Assembly (NCBI GenBank): GCA_036741355.1
Contig: DAINSK010000024.1
Coordinates: 1-55,404, forward strand
Reading direction: 5' to 3'
From: JBBRGK01 sp036741355
GTDB lineage: Bacteria > Chloroflexota > Dehalococcoidia > CAUJGQ01
DNA: 55,404 nucleotides
Position numbers and translations under genes: made by a program. The notes under the pieces were generated by a model. The model was given only the letters and a program-made list of their open reading frames with translations. It did not search any database and was not told the origin of the DNA. Shown in pieces: positions 24,672 to 32,223 of the stretch (position 1 is its first letter; every line of letters starts with the position of its first letter).

Positions 24672-25076
24672 TTAGGGTGCTAAAGTGTCGTTATCGGTAG
24701 GGTCGTTTTTGAGGGCGGCTTCGCCGATAGTCGATAGGACTGCCGCCATGTTGTGGCGTACCTGGTCATTTCTAACACGCAGAATTCGCAGACCTCTACG
24801 GGCTAAAGCTTGGTCTCGTTCGGCGTCGGCCTCTGCCAGATTCTCGTGCACAGAACCGTCCACTTCGACAACCAGGCCGACCGCATGACAGTAGAAATCC
24901 ACGATGAATCCATCAATCACATGTTGGCGTCGAAAGTGCAGTCCGTTCAGTCCGTTGCCTCGTAGCCGCTGCCATAGCAACTGTTCTTGGTCCGTCATCT
25001 CTCTTCGAAAGTCTCTGGCCCGTTGCGTCTTTATCGGATTCATTCTGCGACCTATGACGAGGTGACGTTCAGGCAA
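24672..25076 (-). CDS. DUF559 (Vsr-like) endonuclease-domain protein
   Basis: A protein of up to 134 residues with the DUF559 hallmarks: ARDFRREMTDQEQLLWQRLRG, then GLHFRRQHVIDGFIVDFYC and LVVEVDGSVHE, followed by DAERDQALARRGLRILRVRN. This is a VSR/PD-(D/E)xK-like nuclease fold with putative catalytic residues in the IVDFYC and VVEVDGS strands. An alternative start MNPIKTQRARDF at 25043 is closer to the family start. Its TAA stop lies in a repeat-like tract. DUF559 function is not established; enclosure by inverted repeats suggests a mobile-element role. Confidence 0.85.
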   Translation of the reverse strand: MPERHLVIGRRMNPIKTQRARDFRREMTDQEQLLWQRLRGNGLNGLHFRRQHVIDGFIVDFYCHAVGLVVEVDGSVHENLAEADAERDQALARRGLRILRVRNDQVRHNMAAVLSTIGEAALKNDPTDNDTLAP

Positions 25077-25083
25077 GCGGTCG

Positions 25084-25237
25084 CTCCTAACCCCCAGCCC
25101 CTTCCCGGTGCGGGAAGGGGAGCTTGAATACGAATGTATTCACTGCAGGCGCTACCGGGGCGCGTTACAACCAAGACCGAATCCATCTCCCAATGATCGT
25201 CCCTTCCCGCACCGGGAAGGGAGACGAGGGTTAGGAG
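25084..25237. repeat. 154-bp MITE-like inverted-repeat unit
   Basis: Ends CTCCTAACCC and GGGTTAGGAG, with internal hairpins CCCTTCCCGGTGCGGGAAGGG and CCCTTCCCGCACCGGGAAGGG (shown in arms CCCTTCCC/GGGAAGGG). The middle contains TTGAATACGAATGTATTC. The right end supplies the TAA stop of the acetamidase gene. Confidence 0.75.
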
Positions 25238-26175
25238 CCTTCCTCGAAAATACTCAACGGCAAAAAGGCCGAGACGACCCAGTTGGGCGCGTCGACCACT
25301 TCGCTGATCTTTAGGTCCACGGCCACGGAACACAGAATGTACGCCTCTTCGCGCGAAAAACCGTAGCGGTCGGCGAGGTGGGTGATCATGTGCCGCACCG
25401 CCTGGCGCGCCGCCTCCATCAAGTCCGGGCCGTGGCCGGTAGTCGCGTAGTAACCGGCGGTGTTGGTGCGCGGCGAAAGCGGTCCGGCGGTCTCGAACTG
25501 GAACTCCTGCAGCCGCCTGCCCTTGTGTAACCCGAAGCGCAATGTGGAGGTCATCTCGCATTCGATCGCCGTTACGCAGACTTCGCCATCGCCTTGCGCC
25601 GCGTGCCCGTCGCCGCACGAGAACAGCGCCCCGGGCACCAGCACAGGCAGGAACAGCTTTGTGCCCGCCGTTAGCTGCTTGACGTCGATGTTGCCGGCGT
25701 TGCGGCGCGGCGGCATCGTATTGAATCGACCCGCCTCCTCGGGCGCCACGCCCATCACACCCAGGAACGGCTCCTTGGGGATATGGACGCCGCGCAGGTA
25801 CGGGACCGGATCCTCGGTCAGGTCCCAGTAGTGAAGGTACGGACCGACCATCTCTTCGCCGAGCAACCCGACTCCCTGTCGAAAGCTGGTGTAGCCCCAG
25901 GTAACCGTCTGCAGTTCGAGGATCCCAACTTCAAGCGTGTCGCCGGGCTCGGCGCCGCGCACCAGTACCGGCCCCGTCAGCGGGTGGACGCGCGTTCGGT
26001 CGTACTGGGAGAACTCCACCGGCTTCGGGGGAGCCATCTGGCCGTCGGAGGCGTCGCGGGTCTCGAACACGACCGTGTCGCCGGGATCGATCTCCAGCAA
26101 CGGCGGCCAGCTATTGTCCCAGAACGCGTGTACCCGCTCGCGGGTGATGCGATGGGTGCGGCTGGTGGTCGTCAT
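25231..26175 (-). CDS. acetamidase/formamidase-family amidohydrolase
   Basis: A 314-residue member of the FmdA_AmdA family, which hydrolyses formamide or acetamide to ammonia and the acid. Visible signatures are DPGDTVVFETRDASDGQ, HPLTGPVLVRGAEPGDTL, PPRRNAGNIDVKQL, LFLPVLVPGALFSCGDGHAA and GDGEVCVTAIE. ATG 26175 (second Met) is preferred because GAGGA is correctly spaced there and too close to the first. The TAA stop is inside a palindromic repeat end. The neighbours, RraA and an LLM oxidoreductase, hint at breakdown of an N-containing organic compound. Confidence 0.9.
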   Translation of the reverse strand: MTTTSRTHRITRERVHAFWDNSWPPLLEIDPGDTVVFETRDASDGQMAPPKPVEFSQYDRTRVHPLTGPVLVRGAEPGDTLEVGILELQTVTWGYTSFRQGVGLLGEEMVGPYLHYWDLTEDPVPYLRGVHIPKEPFLGVMGVAPEEAGRFNTMPPRRNAGNIDVKQLTAGTKLFLPVLVPGALFSCGDGHAAQGDGEVCVTAIECEMTSTLRFGLHKGRRLQEFQFETAGPLSPRTNTAGYYATTGHGPDLMEAARQAVRHMITHLADRYGFSREEAYILCSVAVDLKISEVVDAPNWVVSAFLPLSIFEEGS

Positions 26176-26338
26176 CTTCATTCCTCGAGGCCGCGACGCC
26201 TCGGCGGTTTTGTGTGGACCGCCGGATCATAGCACGGAAAACCGGCTCCTCAGCTTGCAGTCCGGCTCGGGGCATGGTACGACCCGTGGGAACCAACTAC
26301 GCAAAACTCAACGCACCCGCTCGCAATCGGAGGACCTC

Positions 26339-27346
26339 GTGGGCTTCAGGCTTGCAACCAACGTCAACTGGACCGGCAACCGCGACGCGGAACAGGTATT
26401 CAACTTTGTCCGAGCCGCCGATGAGGGCGGCGTGCATTCGATCTGGGTGGCCGAAGCCTGGGGCCAGGACGCCGTGCCGATGATGACCCAACTGGTAGAG
26501 CGCACGAAGAACATCCAGATCGGCTCGGGTATCCTCAACATCTTCTCGCGCACGCCTGGACTGATGGCGCAGACGTTCGGAACGTTGGATTTGCTATCCG
26601 ACGGCCGCATGATCATCGGTCTGGGCAGTAGCGGCGCCAATGTGATCGAGCACTTCCACGGCGTTCCGTTCCGGATGCCGCTGCAGCGTATGCACGAGTA
26701 CGTGGACATCATCAACACGCTCATGCGTGGCGAAAAGCTGGTCCATCACGGCAAGATCTTCAACCTCGATCGCGGCTTCACTCTGCGTTTCGACGTTCTC
26801 CGTCCGCATATTCCCATCTTCATCGCGTCGCTGACGCCGAAGAGCGTGGTTCAGACCGCGCAGATCGCGGACGGCTGGCTGCCAATCTGGACGCCGCTGC
26901 AGGACGTCGAGAAGGAGATCAATGCGTTTCGTGCTGCAGCCGCGAAAGCGGGCCGCGACCCGAGAAGCCTGACGGTCCGCGCCCCCGGCACGGTACACGT
27001 TACGAGCTCGAAAAATATCGACCGCGTCAGGCAGGGCGTCGCCGGCGGTTTCGCCTTCTATGTCTCACGCATGGGGACGTTCTACTACGAGCACGTCTCT
27101 CGACTGGGCTACGGCGAAGAGGCGGCGGCGATCAAATCGGCGTTCGACAAGAGCGGCTCGGCTGCCGCCACGGCCGAAGTGCCGGCGGAGATGCAGCAGG
27201 GCCTCGGATTCGTGACTGACTCGATCGACGCGGCGCGCGAGCGCCTCGCCGCGCAAGAAGCGGCCGGTATCGACCTGCACTCGATCGACGTCCAGGCCGA
27301 AACCCCCAAGGAAGCGCAAAGGATCTACGAGCGGCTGGTGGCGTAG
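26339..27346 (+). CDS. LLM-class flavin-dependent oxidoreductase
   Basis: A 335-residue luciferase-like TIM-barrel protein of the F420-dependent type (similar to methylene-H4MPT reductase or glucose-6-phosphate dehydrogenase-like LLM proteins). Motifs: VRAADEGGVHSIWVAEAWG near residue 25, IQIGSGILNIFSRTP, TLDLLSDGRMIIGLGSSGAN near 85-105, and PIFIASLTPKSV. GTG 26339 has GGAGGA 4-5 nt upstream. It runs divergently from the acetamidase with a 163-bp shared promoter region. Cofactor (F420 or FMN) and substrate are unknown. Confidence 0.9.
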   Translation: MGFRLATNVNWTGNRDAEQVFNFVRAADEGGVHSIWVAEAWGQDAVPMMTQLVERTKNIQIGSGILNIFSRTPGLMAQTFGTLDLLSDGRMIIGLGSSGANVIEHFHGVPFRMPLQRMHEYVDIINTLMRGEKLVHHGKIFNLDRGFTLRFDVLRPHIPIFIASLTPKSVVQTAQIADGWLPIWTPLQDVEKEINAFRAAAAKAGRDPRSLTVRAPGTVHVTSSKNIDRVRQGVAGGFAFYVSRMGTFYYEHVSRLGYGEEAAAIKSAFDKSGSAAATAEVPAEMQQGLGFVTDSIDAARERLAAQEAAGIDLHSIDVQAETPKEAQRIYERLVA

Positions 27347-27365
27347 GCGGCCGCGGGCGGCCCTG

Positions 27366-27635
27366 CTCCTAACCCCCAGCCCCTTCCCTGAGAGGGAAGG
27401 GGAGCTTGAACACGAACGTATTTGCTGCAAAAGCTACGGTAGGGGCGCGTAGCAACGCGCCCGGCTGCGCGCCGCTACACCATTGCCCGTACCGACCACC
27501 GGATGATCGGCCCTTCCCGGCGTTAGGGGAGCGGTCGGGGTTAGGTCCCCGGCTGCGCGCCGCTGCAACTTGGTCCGAACTCATCTCCCAATAATCGTCC
27601 CTTCCCTCTCAGGGAAGGGAGACGAGGGTTAGGAG
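27366..27635. mobile_element. 270-bp MITE-like element
   Basis: It begins CTCCTAACCCCCAGCCCC and ends GAGACGAGGGTTAGGAG, the same terminal inverted repeats as the 25084-25237 unit. Shared internal landmarks are AGCTTGAAnACGAAnGTATT, a GGGGCGCGT tract and TCCCAATnATCGTCCC. It carries an extra internal hairpin block (about 27502-27550) and no gene. It lies 19 bp after the LLM gene. Confidence 0.7.
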
Positions 27636-27641
27636 GCGTCG

Positions 27642-27666
27642 CGACTGCCTACTGCCGACTGCCCCC
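27642..27666. repeat. GGCAGT-type dispersed repeat, copy 2
   Basis: This is the exact 25-bp reverse complement of 13275-13299, placed 6 bp beyond the MITE-like element and touching the stop of the queA remnant. Confidence 0.75.
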
Positions 27667-27667
27667 T

Positions 27668-27819
27668 CTATACAATGAGGCTCACGTCCCCGAACTCGTG
27701 CGACAGGTAGCCAGCGGTGATCGCCCGCGGGTAGGCGGGGCCGGCACGTTCGGGCAGACGAAGGCGCTCAGCATGTCGAGGTGGGTCGCCTCCGGCTCGT
27801 GCAGACCGGTCAGCAGGCC
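27668..27819 (-). pseudogene. queA-like remnant (C-terminal end, frameshifted)
   Basis: On the minus strand one frame reads GLLTGLHEPEATHLDMLSAFV, given here as GLLTGLHEPE and HLDMLSAF, and the next frame reads ERAGPAYPRAITAGYLSHEF, then GDVSLIV and TAG at 27670-27668. This matches the end of actinobacterial/Chloroflexota QueA-type S-adenosylmethionine:tRNA ribosyltransferase-isomerase (LLTGWHEPxASHL ... YLWHEFGDxHLIL). Only about 50 codons remain and a frameshift near 27740-27750 splits them, so it is a gene relic. Confidence 0.6.
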
Positions 27820-27835
27820 GCAGGGTGCCTTCGCA

Positions 27836-28198
27836 CTAGGTAGGCAATGCACCCGCCTCCATATGAATGACCTCTTCCACCCAGCGGCCGCGGGCGCAGC
27901 CGGCGATGAACTCAAGCGCCTGGGCAACGGTCATCGTGTAGCGGTTGAGGTGCGCTTCGCCTGGCAGCGCGGCAGCGGGATCGACGGTCCAGACCGTGAG
28001 CAATTGCTCCTGGGCGGCTCGCCGAAGCGGCTCTATCTGTGAAGGCGAGGCATGCCGGTAAATTGCCGGGCGGCCGGTCCAGCTATCGCGATCTACGGAG
28101 ACTGTTTCCGCGTGCGGGTGGAATCCGAGTAGCGCGCCCCAACGTTCGCGTTGCCGCGGGCTAGGCGACAGCCGGTTGTCTCGCTCCCGTTTGGGCAA
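27836..28198 (-). CDS. hypothetical protein, possibly part of a degraded gene
   Basis: A 120-residue open frame with a TTG start 5 bp after the stop of the upstream gene on the same strand. It has reasonable composition (ERWGALLGFHPHAETVSVDR, then QEQLLTVWTVDPAAALPGEA) but no recognised domain. It lies directly upstream of the queA remnant and could be unrelated or a divergent piece of the same decayed locus. No Shine-Dalgarno stands out. Confidence 0.35.
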   Translation of the reverse strand: MPKRERDNRLSPSPRQRERWGALLGFHPHAETVSVDRDSWTGRPAIYRHASPSQIEPLRRAAQEQLLTVWTVDPAAALPGEAHLNRYTMTVAQALEFIAGCARGRWVEEVIHMEAGALPT

Positions 28199-28203
28199 CC
28201 GAG

Positions 28204-28728
28204 CTAGGCCAAGAGCTTTTGTGCGATTTCCACCAACGTCTTCCGCAGCTCTGCACTGGAGTTGACGTTCAGCGTTACCGGAGGCATCTGCTGGCTGCCG
28301 CGCTGTACCTGGACCGTAGTGCGCGAAGGACCGTTTCGTGACGCCGAAGTGTCGATGCGGATCGTCGCCGTCTCGCCCCTTGGCAGGCGCAAAAGCTCGA
28401 GGGCGGCCGACTGCGCGCCGGCCACCGCCTCCGCTGGTTTGGCGGTCACGCCAAGATCGCCCAGCCGTTGGGCCAGCTCCTCCAGGCTTTGCTGCGCCTG
28501 GATCGCGGCCCAGGCCTTGATTGCTTCTTGCGCAGCGCGCTGCGCCGCATTGCGCTGCTCTTCCTGCCGCGTGATCTCTTCTGCCCGCTTGGTCTTCACG
28601 CTATCGACGAGCTGGTCGAGCTCGGGCCAACTCGAGTCCGGCTCCGCCTTGGTGGCGCCCGCCGGCTCGCTCTTCTTGGCTGGCGCCGGCTCAGCTCCGC
28701 CCTCGAGGTTCGATTCTTTGGTGGTCAT
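28204..28728 (-). CDS. helical protein of unknown function
   Basis: A 174-residue protein starting MTTKESNLEGGAEPAPAKK with GGGGAG about 7 nt upstream of ATG 28728. Residues 1-45 are a disordered Ala/Pro/Lys/Glu segment. Residues 55-110 form a long charged helix likely to be coiled coil (KTKRAEEITRQEEQRNAAQR, then AAQEAIKAW). The C-terminal 65 residues are beta-rich (TATIRIDTSA, RTTVQVQRGS) ending in a helix. No signal peptide or catalytic motif is seen. Composition and codon use match the neighbours, so it is probably a real cytosolic gene. Confidence 0.65.
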   Translation of the reverse strand: MTTKESNLEGGAEPAPAKKSEPAGATKAEPDSSWPELDQLVDSVKTKRAEEITRQEEQRNAAQRAAQEAIKAWAAIQAQQSLEELAQRLGDLGVTAKPAEAVAGAQSAALELLRLPRGETATIRIDTSASRNGPSRTTVQVQRGSQQMPPVTLNVNSSAELRKTLVEIAQKLLA

Positions 28729-28889
28729 ATCCGCTCCCCTGGCTGAGACAGCCCGCGGAACACCGCCCGACGGGCAATATCTCGTTAAGAACAGGATACC
28801 CTCAAAGCCTACAACGTTGGAGTAAGAGGGGCAGCAGTGGCAAATGGCGTGCTCGCACCGCTCCGCCCCTTCCTCCAGCATTCATCAGC

Positions 28890-29505
28890 AGGGCGGGTCC
28901 ACTTCATGACCGAAGGGAGCACCTCCGGTGTGGCACCGATGCCGACGCCGGTGCCGGTCAAGAGCGCAAAAACGCGGGAAACCAGCGTGATCTCGCCCGG
29001 CATCTCCACCCACGGGTTGGCAACCCGACGGCCGTCATGCAGGACGGCACGGTGTACCTGCGCCAGGCTCGCGGCGGCGACGGCATCATGTTCGATCGAT
29101 CGAGGCGAACACCTCTTCAATCGGACGGCCAAGCTCCTGCTCGATCGCGGGCCGCGCCACATTCCACGGTCGCGCGGGCACGGCGTCTTGCAAACGTGAG
29201 AGGACGGTGATGTATTCGGCCGGCATTGCGGTCGGGTTAGAGCCAATCGTCTGCCCAACCTTAATCATAAGCCCCTGCATGCGCAGCGCGGCGTCGTAGA
29301 TCCGCTCGGCGCTGCGGACGTGGTAGGCGTGAGTTGCCGCCCGGTACGCGACCCGCTGCTCGGGGCGCCGGTACCGCAGTTTTAGCAGGCGGTATCCCGC
29401 GAGGGTCCGGCCGGCCATCGACATCGCATAGCCGAAGCGCAGTGCGGGTGCCTCTTGCAGACGGCGGACGGGGTTCCATGCAGTGACCCCGACGGAGCCG
29501 ACCAT
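28890..29505 (-). pseudogene. internally deleted and frameshifted AarF/UbiB-family kinase
   Basis: The first frame (29505-29086) is the N-terminus of an ABC1/AarF/UbiB atypical kinase: ALRMQGLMIKVGQTIGSN contains the family KxGQ motif, then YITVLSRLQDAVP and IEQELGRPIEEVFASID. A frameshift near 29090 moves to a second frame with AVAAASLAQVHRAVLHDGRR (the AAAS loop). After about 29015 the kinase core is absent and sequence jumps to what looks like the C-terminal tail (LVSRVFALLTGTG, PEVLPSVMKW). Most of the roughly 440-residue protein is lost. Confidence 0.75.
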
Positions 29506-29667
29506 TTGTGACTCCTCTCACAATGTGTCCCTATCGCCATTCTCCACCGCGACGACGCTTTAGGGAAGCGCCGTCCGAACACCGTCTCAGAAGGCCGCTG
29601 TCCGGTTGATCGACGCCGTTAAACAGAAACGGTAGGCTTTGCACCATAGTCGCGTCCGAGGTGTGCC

Positions 29668-31260
29668 ATGCCGTTTATCGCGAAACCCCGACGTAGCGTC
29701 TGGATGCACGGCTTCGAGTCAGAGGAGCCGAGTCCGGCACAGCGATCGGAACAGGCCAAACGTCTTTCCGAACAGATCGGTGTCGAGGTCGAGCCGCCGC
29801 CGGTACCGCGGATCGACGATCTGAAGCTGCGGCCGCCGCGCATCAAGCCGCCGGACGCCATCGCCGAATTCTGCTTTACCGACAACTATGAGCGGGCGCA
29901 GCACGCCAAGGGCGACCGTCTGCTCGAGATCCGCGGCATCTTCGACAATCCACCCGACGTCGTTGCCCATCCGCAGACCGAACAGGAGCTCGAAGCGACG
30001 CTTTCCTGGTGTTCGGAGAAGGGATATGTCGCGATTCCATACGGCGGCGGTTCGTCGGTCGTCGATGGGGTTACCCCTCCCGATGGCTACGAAGCGGTCG
30101 TCACAATCGACATGGACCAGTTCGACCGCGTCCTGGAGATCGACGCGACCTCCCGCGCGGCCCGCATTCAGGCCGGCGTCTACGGGCCCGCGCTAGAAGA
30201 CCAGCTTCGTCCGCACGGTCTTACGCTGCGGCACTTCCCCCAGAGCTTCACCATGTCGACCCTGGGCGGCTGGATCGCCACCCGCTCCGGCGGCCATTAC
30301 GCCACCAACCAAACGCACATCGACGAATTCGTGGAGTCGGCGCGCATGTTGACGCCGGCCGGTTGGTGGGAGGCGAGGCGCTTGCCCGGCAGCGGCGCCG
30401 GCCCCGACCCGAATCGCATCGTCATCGGCAGCGAGGGGATCCTTGGCGTCATCACCGAAGCGTGGATGCGGGTACAGGCACGGCCGCGGTTCCGCGGCAC
30501 CGCGGGCGTCACCTTTCCATCGTGGGAAGCCGGCTATGAAGCGACCCGCCGCATCGTTCAGGCCAAGCTCTGGCCCGCCAACCTGCGGCTTCTGGACCCG
30601 CTGCTGTCGCGAGAAAGCGCGAATCTCGACGGTACGAGGTCGCTACTGATCATCGGCTTCGAGTCCGCCGAAGTTCCCCAGGATCAGTTCATTCGCCAGG
30701 CGGTCGCCATCGCTCGCGATGCCGGCGGCCAGATCGACGACGCGGAGATCATCACGTCCGGCTCGGGGGAACCGACCGGCCGTGGCGGCGCGGTCGGCGC
30801 CTGGCGAGAGGCGTTCATCTCTGTGGGCGGCGCGATTTCGAGCGGCATCGGCATGGTGACCGGCACATTCGAGACCGCCATCACCTGGGACAGATGGCCC
30901 GAGTTCGACGCCCAGGTCCGGGCGGCGGCGCTGCAGGCGCTACGCGAGATCTGCGGCGGCGGAACGGTGAACTGCCGTTTCACGCATGTGTACACCGACG
31001 GTCCCGCGCCCTACTACAGTTACGCGGGGCTCTACCGACCCGGTCTGACCGCAAAGGATCAGATGGCGCTCAAGCGGGCGGCATCGGACGCGATCATGAA
31101 GGCCGGCGGCACGATCACCCATCACCACGCGGTGGGCAGAATGCACCGTCCCTGGTACGACCACGAACGTCCGGACACCTTTGCCGCCGCTCTCAGGGCA
31201 GTCAAGCAAACACTTGACCCGAACGGAATCCTCAACCCCGGCGTGTTGATCGATCCGTAA
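29668..31260 (+). CDS. FAD-binding oxidoreductase, alkyldihydroxyacetonephosphate synthase-like
   Basis: A 530-residue VAO/PCMH-fold flavoprotein similar to AGPS and glycolate/D-lactate oxidases. FAD-site motifs: VVAHPQTEQELEATLSWCSE, IPYGGGSSVVDGV (about 125-137), then FTMSTLGGWIATRSGGHYAT, and the AGPS-like HIDEFVESARMLTPAG. The C-terminal cap ends with ITHHHAVGRMHRPWY, resembling the catalytic His-rich HHxxG region of AGPS, where the enzyme exchanges an acyl for an alkyl chain on DHAP. Bacterial members may instead oxidise hydroxyacids. GAGGTG precedes the ATG. Confidence 0.88.
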   Translation: MPFIAKPRRSVWMHGFESEEPSPAQRSEQAKRLSEQIGVEVEPPPVPRIDDLKLRPPRIKPPDAIAEFCFTDNYERAQHAKGDRLLEIRGIFDNPPDVVAHPQTEQELEATLSWCSEKGYVAIPYGGGSSVVDGVTPPDGYEAVVTIDMDQFDRVLEIDATSRAARIQAGVYGPALEDQLRPHGLTLRHFPQSFTMSTLGGWIATRSGGHYATNQTHIDEFVESARMLTPAGWWEARRLPGSGAGPDPNRIVIGSEGILGVITEAWMRVQARPRFRGTAGVTFPSWEAGYEATRRIVQAKLWPANLRLLDPLLSRESANLDGTRSLLIIGFESAEVPQDQFIRQAVAIARDAGGQIDDAEIITSGSGEPTGRGGAVGAWREAFISVGGAISSGIGMVTGTFETAITWDRWPEFDAQVRAAALQALREICGGGTVNCRFTHVYTDGPAPYYSYAGLYRPGLTAKDQMALKRAASDAIMKAGGTITHHHAVGRMHRPWYDHERPDTFAAALRAVKQTLDPNGILNPGVLIDP

Positions 31261-31291
31261 GTGAGCACTCTGGGGTAACTCCAAAGCGCAC

Positions 31292-32188
31292 TTGCTGGGC
31301 CCAGCACGACGGTATACCGTGCGACCATCAGAGACGCCGCGCTATGTTTCTACGTTTCAAGGAATGCGGCGCGGATGCACGCCGGAGGAGGTGGGGGTCA
31401 CCGCCGCTTCGTTGCAGTGGACCGAGGAGTTCGCCGAGGTCGCGGGTGAGAAGCTCTATCTGCGCCGTGGCGGCAGTGGTTCGCCGGTGCTGGTGCTGCA
31501 CCACGACATCGGTGACCCTGGGCCGCTGCCGTTCTACGACCTGATCGCCGAGCAACACACCGTCTACGTCCCCTCGCATCCTGGCTTCGGCCGCTCCGAT
31601 CGCCCCGCATGGATGCGCAGCGTGCGCGACCTCGCCGCCGTCTACCAGTGGCTGCTGGCGGACCTGGGAGCGGAGCGTGCGGCGCTCGTGGGACTCGGCT
31701 TTGGCGGTTGGATCGCGGCCGAGATGGCCTCGCTCGCTCCCGCCGGCTTCTCCGGCCTGGTGCTGGTCGGCGCGATGGGCCTGAAGCCGCCCGAGGGCGA
31801 AATCCTCGACCAGGCACTGCTCAACCATGTCGCCTACCTGCGCGCCGGCTTCCAGGACCCCACAGTATGTGACGCCGTCTTCGGCGCCGAGCCGCCTATC
31901 GAGCAGCTCGAGGCGTGGGAGATCAACCGCGATATGGTATTCCGCATCGCCTGGCGGCCGTACATGTTCAACCCGACGCTGCCGCACCTGCTCGGCGGTG
32001 TGCGCAGCCCCGCGCTGGTCGTCTGGGGACGCGACGACCGCATCGTGCCGCTGAGCGCCGGAGAGGCCTACGCGCGGGTGTTGCCGCGGGCGCGGCTAGA
32101 GATCATCGAGGACTGCGGCCACTGGGTCGAGATGGAGCGGCCCGACGTGCTCGGCCGGCTCGTGACTGACTTCCTCGCGGCAGTCTGA
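31292..32188 (+). CDS. alpha/beta-hydrolase-fold protein lacking the nucleophile Ser
   Basis: A protein of up to 298 residues with the alpha/beta hydrolase order, but the nucleophile elbow is GLGFGG (134-139) with Gly136 where Ser/Asp/Cys should be. The acid (WGRDDRIV, Asp248/249) and His277 (DCGHWVEME) remain. The oxyanion strand is LHHDIGDPG instead of HGxG. It may be a non-hydrolytic member, such as a cofactor-free oxygenase or binding protein, and not a standard esterase. Start is unsettled: ATG 31364 and GTG 31393 are alternatives, both poorly spaced from GGAGG. The LLM gene follows after 35 bp. Confidence 0.8.
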   Translation: MLGPARRYTVRPSETPRYVSTFQGMRRGCTPEEVGVTAASLQWTEEFAEVAGEKLYLRRGGSGSPVLVLHHDIGDPGPLPFYDLIAEQHTVYVPSHPGFGRSDRPAWMRSVRDLAAVYQWLLADLGAERAALVGLGFGGWIAAEMASLAPAGFSGLVLVGAMGLKPPEGEILDQALLNHVAYLRAGFQDPTVCDAVFGAEPPIEQLEAWEINRDMVFRIAWRPYMFNPTLPHLLGGVRSPALVVWGRDDRIVPLSAGEAYARVLPRARLEIIEDCGHWVEMERPDVLGRLVTDFLAAV

Positions 32189-32223
32189 GCGCCACCGGTC
32201 ACGCTCCAGATGAGGAGATAACC

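Larger units (their letters stand above)
24629..25237. mobile_element. candidate element: DUF559 gene enclosed by inverted palindromic ends
   Basis: The left end at 24629 reads CTCCTAACCCTCGGCCCC plus hairpin CTTCCC..GGGAAG. The right end at 25237, read inward on the minus strand, is CTCCTAACCCTCGTCTCC plus hairpin CTTCCC..GGGAAG. Thus both termini share CTCCTAACCCTCG and a same-shaped hairpin. Inside are the DUF559 gene and a second hairpin at 25084. The right 154 bp (25084-25237) recur in extended form at 27366-27635 without DUF559. No target-site duplication was identified. Confidence 0.55.
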
